Origin: Methylovorus sp. MM2 | GTDB taxonomy: Bacteria; Pseudomonadota; Gammaproteobacteria; Burkholderiales; Methylophilaceae | DNA length: 64,000 nucleotides | NCBI RefSeq assembly: GCF_001648895.1 | Contig: NZ_LXUF01000011.1 | Location: 248,001-312,000 of the forward strand | Direction: 5' to 3' | Shown: one piece after another, positions 45,501 through 53,556 of the stretch | Position numbering within the stretch: position 1 is the stretch's first letter | Layout of the letters: every line of letters starts with the position of its first letter | The notes under the pieces: model-generated | What the model saw: only the letters and a program-made list of their open reading frames with translations | Database searches by the model: none | What the model was told of the DNA's origin: nothing | Made by a program: the position numbers and the translations under genes

Positions 45501-45840
45501 ACAACCTACAGGTATCGCAGGTGAATATGTAGCAGGCGTTCGCTTTCGCGCATGGGATCCTTGGTCAGCCTTGCACCCGACGATTAAGCCACATGTGCCA
45601 TTGATATTCGATTTGGTCGATACATGGAGCGGACGCGCCATTGGTGGCTGCACCTATCATGTGTCACACCCTGGCGGACGTAATTACTCGACCTTCCCGG
45701 TGAATGCACTCGAAGCAGAAGCACGCAGGTTCACGCGATTTTGGGGCCATGGACACACACCGGGCAAGATGCAAATCGAAGAGGAAACACGTAATCCCCG
45801 TTTTCCTTTCACGCTAGACCTGAGGTGGCAAGGTGTTTAA
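42547..45840 (+). CDS. transglutaminase-DUF2126 protein (first gene of set 1)
   Basis: A very large protein of 1097 residues. The N-terminal bacterial transglutaminase-like region (about residues 1-280) has the catalytic Cys in RTGSCRDSAWLL, His in FTDLHAWTEVYV and Asp in GLDPTSG. A second large domain, DUF2126, fills the rest and has a characteristic segment RLTQGGEPTFVSIDDMEGPE near residue 330 and RYGTVAYEGVELELRQAIEP near 920. Such proteins occur with circularly permuted ATP-grasp and alpha-E proteins, and were predicted to make or process peptides. It leads a three-gene set running to 49458. Confidence 0.88.
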   Translation: MAIRVALHHKTSYKFDRPVNLSPHEVRLKPAAHARTPILSYSLSVKPEKHFINWQQDPYGNYIARFVFPEKVRELEFTVDLVADMTVINPFDFFVEKYAETFPFKYTEQLEFELSQYLTAEPVGELVGNWITRAKTELVSQNMGTGNFLVAINQRLQNDIGYTLRMAPGVQSPEETLSLRTGSCRDSAWLLVQILRNLGLAARFVSGYLIQLTADIKALDGPSGTEVDFTDLHAWTEVYVPGAGWIGLDPTSGLMTGEGHIPLACTAMPSSAAPVTGFTDIAEVTFEHEMKVTRIHEDPRVTKPYSEEDWLKIDKLGQKVDAELKKQDVRLTQGGEPTFVSIDDMEGPEWNTTAHGEKKRELAGNLALRLKEHFATGGFLHYGQGKWYPGEPLPRWAINMFWRVDGKPIWQDPSLFSDEKNPEQYTASDTEKFTLLLAQNLGLPSAYLIPAYEDVLLQTKLEQAFPENIDPLKADLKDSEERRRLARLLETGLGEVVGYVIPIKAQETKKTTSTWLTSKWPLKREHLYLLSGDSPMGLRLPLASLPWKLPKDMDPEFPVDPFDQQDELPATLSSTKTTSTLKPGKPLPREVIQTALCVQVREGRLHVFMPPLTRIEDYLALVTAVENTASTLNMKLWLEGYTPPRDARIKSLSVTPDPGVIEVNIHPSSNWRELVSNVTTLYEEARQTRLGTEKFMLDGRHTGTGGGNHATLGGATPADSPMLRRPDILKSLITYWQNHPSLSYLFSGTFIGPTSQSPRVDEARDDNLYELSIAFQQMDKVLPDTKESERPWLVDRLLRNLLVDLTGNTHRAEFSIDKLYSPDGPTGRLGLVEFRAFEMPPHARMSLLQMLLLRALVARFWREPYQGKLIHWGTELHDRWMLPHFITQDIADVVKDLRTAGYKFEKHWFDPFIEFRFPRYGTVAYEGVELELRQAIEPWNVLGEEMSGGGTARYVDSSVERMQLRVRGLTDTRHIVTCNGRPLPLQPTGIAGEYVAGVRFRAWDPWSALHPTIKPHVPLIFDLVDTWSGRAIGGCTYHVSHPGGRNYSTFPVNALEAEARRFTRFWGHGHTPGKMQIEEETRNPRFPFTLDLRWQGV

Positions 45841-46006
45841 TATTGAAAGCCATACCTCCATTTTTTGTGTGACCTTTCTATACATGGCTTTCCTATAATC
45901 CTATGCTTCACTTAAGCCGTCTCATGATTCAGCACCATTTGCTTACCCCTAGCCGTTGGTTGATTGGTGCTGATTCGCGCAAGCCGTCACGCAGGTATTA
46001 GCCTCG

Positions 46007-48580
46007 ATGCAGCAATCGATATTCAATGCCTATTCCTGGCATCAAGACCGTCATGATGAACTGCTGGATAATACCGGCACGCCGAGAGCACACTGGCAGG
46101 CACTCATGGATACGCTGGCAGAACTGCCGCCAGCGCAGATGCGGCAACGCGTTGAAGCAATACGCCGTCAAGTACGTGAAAATGGCGTCACCTATAATGT
46201 GTATGCAGACACAAAAGGGGTACAACGCCCTTGGGGGCTAGATATCCTGCCCTTCATCCTACCCCACGAAGAATGGGCGCAGATAGAGGCTGCCGTCATC
46301 CAAAGAGCGACATTACTCAATGCCATATTGAACGATGTTTATGGCGAACAAAACCTGATGCAGGAAGGATTATTACCACCCGCGCTTATTCACGGTCATT
46401 CCGGTTTTTTGCGTCCCTGCCATGGCATTAAGCATCCAGATAATTTTGCATTACATATGTATGCAGTCGATCTTGCACGCTCACCTGACGGACGTTGGTG
46501 GGTCGTAGGCGATCGCACGCAGGCGCCTTCAGGTGCAGGTTATGCACTTGAGAACCGCCTAATCATCTCCAGTGCATTCCCTGAATTATTCCGCGATTTG
46601 AACGTTCAACGCCTGAGCGGGTTCTTTGCCACGCTACGCGATAGCCTCGCGCACTGGGGCAGGCAATGTGCTGCAAAACAAAGTCTTGCAGACCCAAAGA
46701 TTCCTCCATTGAGCGCGGGTGAACAACCACTCACTGTCCTGCTAACGCCCGGCCCATATAACGAGACCTATCATGAGCAATCCTATCTTGCTGGCTATCT
46801 AGGTTTCCCACTGGTGCAGGGCAATGACCTTACCGTACGCAATGGCGTGGTCTGGCTGAAAACGCTTTCAGGGCTTAAACCGGTGCATGTTGTCTTGCGC
46901 CGTCTAGATGATGATTACTGTGACCCCTTAGAGCTAATCCCCGAATCCGTATTGGGTATTCCGGGGCTGACTGAGGCGGCAAGGCGTGGCAATGTACTCG
47001 TCGCAAACAGCCTCGGCTCCAACCTGTTACAGACAGGCGCGCTTTTAGGGTTCTTGCCTAGCTTATGCAAACGTTTATTAGGGCAATCCTTATTGATGCC
47101 ATCTGTCGCTACCTGGTGGTGTGGTGAACCGAAGGCATTGGAAACAGTCATCACAAACCTTGACCGTTTAGTCATCAAACCTGCATTCCCACAGATACAT
47201 GAAAACCCGATCTTTGGTGAAGACCTCTCCACAGATGAGCGTGAGGCCCTGATACAAAAGCTGCGCGCCAATCCACAAAACTATGTCGCCCAAGAACAGG
47301 TCAAGATTTCACAAGCGCCAGTATGGGATTACGACGATTCGGAATCTTTAGATTCTCTCGCCATCGGCTTACGTTTGTACGCATGCGCCACACCACAAGG
47401 ATATGTGGTCATGCCCGGCGGGTTAACACGCGTTGCCAGCGGTCAGGATGAGCGCATCATCAGCATGCAACGTGGCGGCACGAGTAAAGATACTTGGATT
47501 ACCGCACCGCATGATGCCAATTACCCGAGCCTGCTGAGAAAGACTTCATCAAGCCGCGATCTTGTGCACAGCAATAGTCATCTATCTAGCCGAACCGTCG
47601 AGAATCTTTTCTGGTTCGGCCGTTACAGTGTGCGTAATCATCATTACACCAGATTACTGCGTACGGCGATTCGCTGTTTATTAGAGTTCTCAAGCGATCA
47701 CCGCGCTGTTGAATGGCGCACGGTGCATAGTTTATGTACATGGTATGGATTGATGCCAGATGACGATGATGAATTGGATATTGGTCCTTCGTCTGAACTC
47801 AATGACGAAACAATTGAAAAGCTGCTGATCGCGGGGACATTCTCGACGGACTCTCCAAGTATCGCTAGCCATATACAAGATTTCTTCACTTTGGCGTTCA
47901 ACCTGCGCGAACGCCTATCGATAGACAACTGGCGTAGCATCAACCAAATGGCGCAACGTTTTAACCGTAGCAGAAGCGCACCAACGTTAAGCGATGCATT
48001 GCTGGTACTAGACGAAACATCCACTTCACTCGTCACACTCGCCGGATTCACCCTGGATGGCATGACGCGAGATCAAGGCTGGCGCTTCCTCTCGATCGGC
48101 AGACGTATCGAACGCCTGCAATTTCTCTGTACGTTGCTACGTAATGCCTTACTGATGCCACCAGAAAGCAATCTGGACTGGCTACTTGAGATGACAGATA
48201 GCATCGTTACCTATCGCTCAAGATATGCAGCGCAAGCCGAGTGGTTACCGCTGCTTGATCTGTTATTGATGGATGACAACAATCCGAATGCGATGATATT
48301 CCAGCTCAAAGGGCTGATCAAATACCTGACCCAGATATCCGCAACCTATGGCGGTGGTGGAGAAAGCCAGTTCATCGGACGCTTGGCCGCTTTGCGCCTG
48401 ATGGATCCAGATATCCATTTACGTCACGGCAGCCAGGAACTGATTGACTGGTTGGATGAAACCTATAGTGCCAGCATTGCGCTATCAGATAGCCTAAGCC
48501 ATCGTTTCTTCAGCTATTCCGGACAATTACAAGAGATATCGCCAAAATCCATATCACAACAAGAGATATTTCATTTTTAG
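46007..48580 (+). CDS. circularly permuted ATP-grasp fused to alpha-E domain
   Basis: An 857-residue fusion. The N-terminal part (to about residue 510) is the circularly permuted type 2 ATP-grasp domain, with RPWGLDILPFILPHEEW, APSGAGYALENRLI, LTPGPYNETYHEQSYLAGYL and LRRLDDDYCDPLELIPESVLG motifs. The C-terminal part (from about 520) is the alpha-E domain, starting LSSRTVENLFWFGRYSV and mainly helical. ATP-grasp enzymes join an acid to an amine using ATP. In set 2 these two domains are separate proteins at 53557-54978 and 52589-53536. The next gene starts two bases after its stop. Confidence 0.9.
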   Translation: MQQSIFNAYSWHQDRHDELLDNTGTPRAHWQALMDTLAELPPAQMRQRVEAIRRQVRENGVTYNVYADTKGVQRPWGLDILPFILPHEEWAQIEAAVIQRATLLNAILNDVYGEQNLMQEGLLPPALIHGHSGFLRPCHGIKHPDNFALHMYAVDLARSPDGRWWVVGDRTQAPSGAGYALENRLIISSAFPELFRDLNVQRLSGFFATLRDSLAHWGRQCAAKQSLADPKIPPLSAGEQPLTVLLTPGPYNETYHEQSYLAGYLGFPLVQGNDLTVRNGVVWLKTLSGLKPVHVVLRRLDDDYCDPLELIPESVLGIPGLTEAARRGNVLVANSLGSNLLQTGALLGFLPSLCKRLLGQSLLMPSVATWWCGEPKALETVITNLDRLVIKPAFPQIHENPIFGEDLSTDEREALIQKLRANPQNYVAQEQVKISQAPVWDYDDSESLDSLAIGLRLYACATPQGYVVMPGGLTRVASGQDERIISMQRGGTSKDTWITAPHDANYPSLLRKTSSSRDLVHSNSHLSSRTVENLFWFGRYSVRNHHYTRLLRTAIRCLLEFSSDHRAVEWRTVHSLCTWYGLMPDDDDELDIGPSSELNDETIEKLLIAGTFSTDSPSIASHIQDFFTLAFNLRERLSIDNWRSINQMAQRFNRSRSAPTLSDALLVLDETSTSLVTLAGFTLDGMTRDQGWRFLSIGRRIERLQFLCTLLRNALLMPPESNLDWLLEMTDSIVTYRSRYAAQAEWLPLLDLLLMDDNNPNAMIFQLKGLIKYLTQISATYGGGGESQFIGRLAALRLMDPDIHLRHGSQELIDWLDETYSASIALSDSLSHRFFSYSGQLQEISPKSISQQEIFHF

Positions 48581-48582
48581 TT

Positions 48583-49458
48583 ATGCGCTATCAGGTTTCA
48601 CATATTACCCATTATCACTATGAGAGCAGCGTGACACTCTCACAACAGCTTCTGCACATGACACCGCGTAGCTTTTATACGCAGACATGCACTGCGCATC
48701 GCCTTGAGATCAACCCAGCACCTACCGAGTCACAAGTTAACCAAGATTATTTCGGTAATATCACCAACTACTTTGCGATTCGCACACCGCACAAAGAGCT
48801 ATCAGTCCACTCTTTATCTGACATCGAGCTGATTGCCAAACCCACGTTAGCCGATATGCATAACAGTCGCCCATGGGAATCAGTCAGGGATGAATTACGC
48901 CTTGAATACAACAAGAATGCTGAGGCACAGGCTTTTTTATTCCCCTCCCCGAATATCAAGTGTAGTGAGGCCTTGGCAAACTACGCCATGCAAAGTTTTA
49001 CACCCGGAAGATTATTGATTGAGGCCGCATTTGACTTAACACAGCGCATTTATCAGGAGTTCGAATTTGATCCAGATGCTACCGATGTCAGCACTCCGCT
49101 TTCAGAAGTGCTCCATAACAAACGCGGTGTGTGTCAGGATTTCTCGCATTTCATGATTGGTTGCCTCCGTAGCCTAGGGCTGGCTTGCAGATATGTGAGT
49201 GGTTACATACTGACCACACCACCGCAAGGGCAACCGAGATTGGTGGGCGCTGATGCCTCGCATGCGTGGGTCTCAGTGTATAGCCCGGTTTACGGCTGGG
49301 TAGACTTTGACCCCACCAACAACTGCTTAGTACAGCAGGAACATATCACCGTTGCCTGGGGCAGGGATTTTAGCGATATATCGCCCATGCATGGCATCGT
49401 ACTGGGTGGCGGGCATCACAGCCTCGATGTGCGCGTTTCCGTAATGCCGATGCTATAA
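48583..49458 (+). CDS. transglutaminase-like protein (third gene of set 1)
   Basis: A 291-residue transglutaminase-like protein with a full Cys-His-Asp triad: Cys in NKRGVCQDFSHFMI, His in ADASHAWVSVYS and Asp in GWVDFDPTNN. It opens with the family segment MRYQVSHITHYHYESSVTLS. It may cleave or form isopeptide bonds. It follows the ATP-grasp/alpha-E gene by two bases and is the last gene of set 1, convergent with anbu (stop-to-stop distance is six bases). Confidence 0.9.
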   Translation: MRYQVSHITHYHYESSVTLSQQLLHMTPRSFYTQTCTAHRLEINPAPTESQVNQDYFGNITNYFAIRTPHKELSVHSLSDIELIAKPTLADMHNSRPWESVRDELRLEYNKNAEAQAFLFPSPNIKCSEALANYAMQSFTPGRLLIEAAFDLTQRIYQEFEFDPDATDVSTPLSEVLHNKRGVCQDFSHFMIGCLRSLGLACRYVSGYILTTPPQGQPRLVGADASHAWVSVYSPVYGWVDFDPTNNCLVQQEHITVAWGRDFSDISPMHGIVLGGGHHSLDVRVSVMPML

Positions 49459-49464
49459 ACAGGT

Positions 49465-50202
49465 TTACTTCTCGAATGTCCAGTCGGGCACAGGCAACTC
49501 GCTGAACACCTTTTTCAACCCTTCAGACCAACCCTGTTTAATCGTCGTGTAATACGGATCTTTATCTGTAACACGCTGATGGCAATCTGCATGCAGGCTA
49601 TCCGTACGGTAAAGCATAATGTCGATAGGGGCTGCGACTGACACATTACTGCGAATAGTGGAATCAAAGGAGATCAATACGCATTTCACGGCATCCATCA
49701 TATCGCTGTTATTTTTCACAACACGATCGATGATCGGTTTGCCGTATTTAGTCTCACCGATTTGAAAATATGGCGTTTCTATGCTGGTCTCGATAAAGTT
49801 ACCAGCGGAGTAAAGGTGAAATAAACGCGGCTTCTCGCCTTTGATCTGGCCAGCAAGCAATATATTTGCGCTGAACTCAGCGTTCTGATTTTTAAGGTGT
49901 TCAGCATCGCGGTCAAAAGCAGCGCGAATCTCATCGCCGACCAAGGCGGCTGCATCAAACATGCTATCCACATTATGCAAGTGCGTGCCTTTGTCGGCTT
50001 TTACCCCTGCCCGTAATTGGTTGACCACAGATTGCGTGATGGCAAGATTACCAGCCGTCAGCAATACGATCACGCGATCGCCACGTACTTCAAAGATATT
50101 CATCTTAGGGAAGATGGCGACTTGATCCACACCCGCATTGGTACGGGTATCTGATGCCAGTACCAAACCTTCTTCAAGCACTATGCCTACACAATATGTC
50201 AT
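49465..50202 (-). CDS. Anbu, proteasome-like peptidase
   Basis: A 245-residue Ntn hydrolase of the Anbu (bacterial proteasome homologue) family. After removal of Met, the N-terminal Thr (MTYCVGI) would be the nucleophile; the supporting Asp18 is in ASDTRTNAGV and Lys33 in IFPKM, the spacing of proteasome beta subunits. There is no HslV-like HslU partner or ATPase nearby. It is the last gene of set 2, downstream of the HPPD-like gene. Anbu was linked by gene neighbourhood to ATP-grasp, alpha-E and transglutaminase proteins, exactly as found here. Confidence 0.9.
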   Translation of the reverse strand: MTYCVGIVLEEGLVLASDTRTNAGVDQVAIFPKMNIFEVRGDRVIVLLTAGNLAITQSVVNQLRAGVKADKGTHLHNVDSMFDAAALVGDEIRAAFDRDAEHLKNQNAEFSANILLAGQIKGEKPRLFHLYSAGNFIETSIETPYFQIGETKYGKPIIDRVVKNNSDMMDAVKCVLISFDSTIRSNVSVAAPIDIMLYRTDSLHADCHQRVTDKDPYYTTIKQGWSEGLKKVFSELPVPDWTFEK

Positions 50203-50314
50203 GTTAATTTTTCGTTTATTCTAATCGGCTCTTGATTGAGCCTTGATAAAAAGACACTTGAGAAAAGATGCTATAGAAAAAGACAATAGCCGCTTTACTC
50301 AATAGGTGAAGCAA

Positions 50315-51547
50315 CTAATTAAAAGATTGCTGCACGCCCTCTTCGACACCCGCAGCCTCTGTTAGTTTGGCCACATTGTCTTTGGTGAAGAATCCATCAA
50401 AATCGCCAAAACGCTGCACGTATTCGATGATCAAAGATGAATGTTCTGAAGCATTGGAGAATATCTGCTTTAATCCTTCTTCTTTGGAACCGATCACGTC
50501 AAGCAAAAACCCTTTGCCTTGCTCGGCGATAGATTTAACCACATATTCGATATTCTCTGTGCCATCCCGCTCACCATCTTTCACTGCAATCGCCATATGG
50601 TGCAAACGCGGGCCGTAGTTACGCACGAATGTCTCAGTGGGCGAAGGCAATTTTTCAAGGTGATTAACAAAGTACGGCGTATTGTTTGCAGTAAATACTT
50701 TCGCCGGGCTTTTAGATTCAGGGATTCCATGAACGCTTTTTGTCACATTGGTCGAAGAGTTCTGGTCAAAGATGTTATACGCACCCCAAAAATAATAACT
50801 CGTCCATGACAGGTATTCTAAAATCGCAACTTCACGATTCTGGCTGTAGATACGGGTCGCCAGATGGTCGAGAGGTAACAATAGTTCATCGATTCCCAGC
50901 TTGGTTTGCAGATTCTTTGACGTCTCATATGCTGCTTGTACTTCAGAATTGATGACGCTCATGCCTAGCGAGTACACGCGCAAATCACCCGGCTGGCGCT
51001 CAAGATATCCCACAATATTATGCGTATAAGGGGAAGGCTTGCCGATAGCTACATTGCCAGGCAACTCAAGCTTACGCACTTCATCTGGAGAAAAGAAACG
51101 GAACTCACGCTCCTGCTGCAACTTCACCACAGTATGCAGATTGCTGACACGGATGATCTCACCCATATAACGGCTATTCGGTTTTTTCGCGCCGACTGGG
51201 TACACTTCATTGAGCGATCTGAAAATACCGCGCAGATTAGGGTCTTTGACCTCACGCAGGAGAATATCAGGTGAATTTAAGTCTATGCGTAATATGTGCG
51301 TCCAATGTGATTCACTCTCCAGTGTCACCAAGTAATGGTATGGCGTCATCAAGGCGAGCTCGGCGATGTACTGGATCGAATGGCCGGGGTCAACCGTGAT
51401 CATCAATGCATCGATTTCATGGATGAGCGATGTGAGCCCCATTTGGTCACGCTCTTCGAGCAGGCGAATCAAGTACTCTTCAAAGAACGCAGAGTTCTGT
51501 TTATCGCCATGGCGAGTGAATCCTAGGGAATTGATATTCTTCAGCAT
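50315..51547 (-). CDS. VOC metalloprotein with HPPD-like triad, within the Anbu set
   Basis: A 410-residue protein that appears to be a two-domain vicinal-oxygen-chelate fold. Three residues fit the iron triad of 4-hydroxyphenylpyruvate dioxygenase: His228 in LPLDHLATRI, His317 in RLHHMAIAV and Glu375 in SLIIEYVQRFGDFDGFFTKD. The last segment resembles the HPPD C-terminal IEIIQR-type motif. The N-terminal about 200 residues are not typical of HPPD. It sits between the transglutaminase and anbu genes, on the same strand. A dioxygenase or a metal-binding partner are both possible; the substrate is unknown. The overall assignment is by motif and not by full alignment. Confidence 0.65.
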   Translation of the reverse strand: MLKNINSLGFTRHGDKQNSAFFEEYLIRLLEERDQMGLTSLIHEIDALMITVDPGHSIQYIAELALMTPYHYLVTLESESHWTHILRIDLNSPDILLREVKDPNLRGIFRSLNEVYPVGAKKPNSRYMGEIIRVSNLHTVVKLQQEREFRFFSPDEVRKLELPGNVAIGKPSPYTHNIVGYLERQPGDLRVYSLGMSVINSEVQAAYETSKNLQTKLGIDELLLPLDHLATRIYSQNREVAILEYLSWTSYYFWGAYNIFDQNSSTNVTKSVHGIPESKSPAKVFTANNTPYFVNHLEKLPSPTETFVRNYGPRLHHMAIAVKDGERDGTENIEYVVKSIAEQGKGFLLDVIGSKEEGLKQIFSNASEHSSLIIEYVQRFGDFDGFFTKDNVAKLTEAAGVEEGVQQSFN

Positions 51548-51668
51548 GATCTATCTACTTTAATTTAACCATTTGTTAATCAGGTTGCCTGAGCCCCAAT
51601 CGCATTTAAAACTATCATTAGATTTAAGCTTAAATGCGATTTAGTTTGGCTCAGATCTTAAGCTCGGC

Positions 51669-52475
51669 CTATTGCTGTGACTGCTGCATCTGGTTCACGA
51701 TGACATTCACTTCCATCTTCTCATCACCGCCCCCTACACGGGCACCGCTGATGGGGCAGGCATCGCGATAATCCAAACCAGCCGCGAGCCGAACATGCAT
51801 ACCATTGGTACGGCAGGCATTCGAGACATCAAGGCTGATCCAACCAGTATCTGCCAGACAAACATCAACCCACGCATGGCTTTCCATCAAGCTGCTATCG
51901 TGGGTAAATAAGTAACCACTCACATACCGCGCGGGCAACCCCAAACTGCGACAGCAAGAAATGAATACATGGGTTTGATCCTGCCCCACGCCAGCACCCT
52001 GCTCAAATGCTTCGGCAGCGGTGGTACCTATCGCGGTGGTGCCTTTTTTGTAACGCACATGCTTAATCACTGCTTTCATGAGCTTCTCAAGCTTTAATGC
52101 ATCAATCGCTTGTGCTCCACCCACAGTCTTGGCAGCAAATGTTTTGATCGCTTCATCTGCCTGCGTCAGCGGTGTAGTGCGCAAATAGAACTCTAAAGGT
52201 ATGTTGTCTTCTGGATGCGCTGCCGAATCAACACCGGTCTCGACTTCACCCACGGCAACAATGGTGATCTCATCATGTGCACCATCAAGTACCAGCGTGT
52301 GAACGATATTGCCGAACGTATCAGCATGGCGCTGCAGATGCCCGTTTACACGAATCTCCCACCGCTTCACATGCTGCCCAAAACCATCCTGCGGCGTGAG
52401 GCGCAATTGCTGTATGGTGTAATTGACAGGTTCGCTGTAAATATATTGCGTACGATGTTCGATATTTAAAAGCAT
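51669..52475 (-). CDS. transglutaminase-like protein lacking the usual Cys
   Basis: A 268-residue transglutaminase-like protein of set 2. It has LLNIEHRTQYIYSEPVNYTI at the N-terminus, the His motif SHAWVDVCLAD and an Asp in ISLDVSNA. At the nucleophile position, where set 1 reads GVCQDFSH, this protein has GVGQDQTH (codons GTG GGG CAG GAT): Gly replaces Cys. Unless a different residue serves, it should be catalytically dead or act as a binding protein. Two adjacent Cys occur nearby in HVFISCCRSLG and might compensate. Located between alpha-E and VOC genes. Confidence 0.85.
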   Translation of the reverse strand: MLLNIEHRTQYIYSEPVNYTIQQLRLTPQDGFGQHVKRWEIRVNGHLQRHADTFGNIVHTLVLDGAHDEITIVAVGEVETGVDSAAHPEDNIPLEFYLRTTPLTQADEAIKTFAAKTVGGAQAIDALKLEKLMKAVIKHVRYKKGTTAIGTTAAEAFEQGAGVGQDQTHVFISCCRSLGLPARYVSGYLFTHDSSLMESHAWVDVCLADTGWISLDVSNACRTNGMHVRLAAGLDYRDACPISGARVGGGDEKMEVNVIVNQMQQSQQ

Positions 52476-52588
52476 AGTCTTATAGCTGACCCAGTATGCC
52501 TTCAGTTTAATTTCTAGAGGGAGTTAAAACAATCTTTTTGATGTTTTATATGGAAAGACTTAAAACAGGGAATCGATAAAGCAACAGA

Positions 52589-53536
52589 TTAAGTACCGTG
52601 TGAGTTAAGGAATGTGCGCTGGATCTCACCACCAAGGGTGTTATTGTTCTCGATGAAATCTGTCAGGAACTCATGTAGCCCATCCTGAAAAATATCATCC
52701 ATACGTCCATAACGTAAGCGTGAGTGCAGCTCACCCGCAAGCCTGCGGCATTCGCTATTACGACGTCCTGAAAGTTGCTCCAGAATCGGCGTGATCTCGG
52801 AAAGACAGGCATGCAGAGAGCGTGGCATATCTTCACGCAACACTAGCAATTCGGCAACGCGCCAAGGCTCGATGGTATCGCTGAATATCTTCTGGTAAGC
52901 CTGAAAAGCCGATACTGCGCGCAATACGGCACTCCATTCATAATAGTCTACTGCGCCGCCCACTTCCTCTTCTTCAGGTAGTAACAAGTGGTACTTCACA
53001 TCCAGTAAACGTGCCGTATTATCTGCACGCTCGACGAAAGTGCCTAAACGCAGGAAGCGAAATGCATCATCACGTAACATGGTACCGAAACTGACCCCAC
53101 GGAATAGGTGTGAACGCGACTTTACCCAATCGCAGAAAACACTCAGTCCACTCTCAGCAAGGTTTGCCCCAAAGAACTGACTGAACTCCAGCCAGAGCGT
53201 ATTGATGTTCTCCCAAGTCTCGGTGGTTAAGGCAACGCGGACAGAACGTGCATTCTCGCGCGCACTGCGCAAAGCGCTATAGATGCTGGAAGGATTATTC
53301 TCATCCATGGCCAGATATTTGATGATATTTGCCGCGGTATATTCTTTATATTCTTTCTCGTACTCTTCGACATTGCCCGCGATCATCAATGCCGGTTGCC
53401 ACAAAGCAGCTTCGCTCTCTGCGGCATTCGGCACTAGCGACATGTTGTAGGTAACATCCAACACGCGCGCCATGTTCTCGGCACGCTCAATATAGCGTGC
53501 CATCCAATATAAGTGATCAGCTGTACGGCTTAACAA
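52589..53536 (-). CDS. alpha-E domain protein
   Basis: A 315-residue all-helical alpha-E protein. It begins MLSRTADHLYWMARYIERAE, the defining motif, and contains SHLFRGVSFGTMLRDDAFRF near residue 150, RADNTARLLDVKYHLLLPE and RYGRMDDIFQDGLHEF near the end. Alpha-E domains have no known activity and accompany ATP-grasp proteins, with which they are fused in set 1 (46007-48580). It starts 20 bases after the stop of the ATP-grasp gene. Cytosolic by absence of a signal peptide. Confidence 0.92.
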   Translation of the reverse strand: MLSRTADHLYWMARYIERAENMARVLDVTYNMSLVPNAAESEAALWQPALMIAGNVEEYEKEYKEYTAANIIKYLAMDENNPSSIYSALRSARENARSVRVALTTETWENINTLWLEFSQFFGANLAESGLSVFCDWVKSRSHLFRGVSFGTMLRDDAFRFLRLGTFVERADNTARLLDVKYHLLLPEEEEVGGAVDYYEWSAVLRAVSAFQAYQKIFSDTIEPWRVAELLVLREDMPRSLHACLSEITPILEQLSGRRNSECRRLAGELHSRLRYGRMDDIFQDGLHEFLTDFIENNNTLGGEIQRTFLNSHGT

Positions 53537-53556
53537 AAACAGATTCCCCTAAATAT

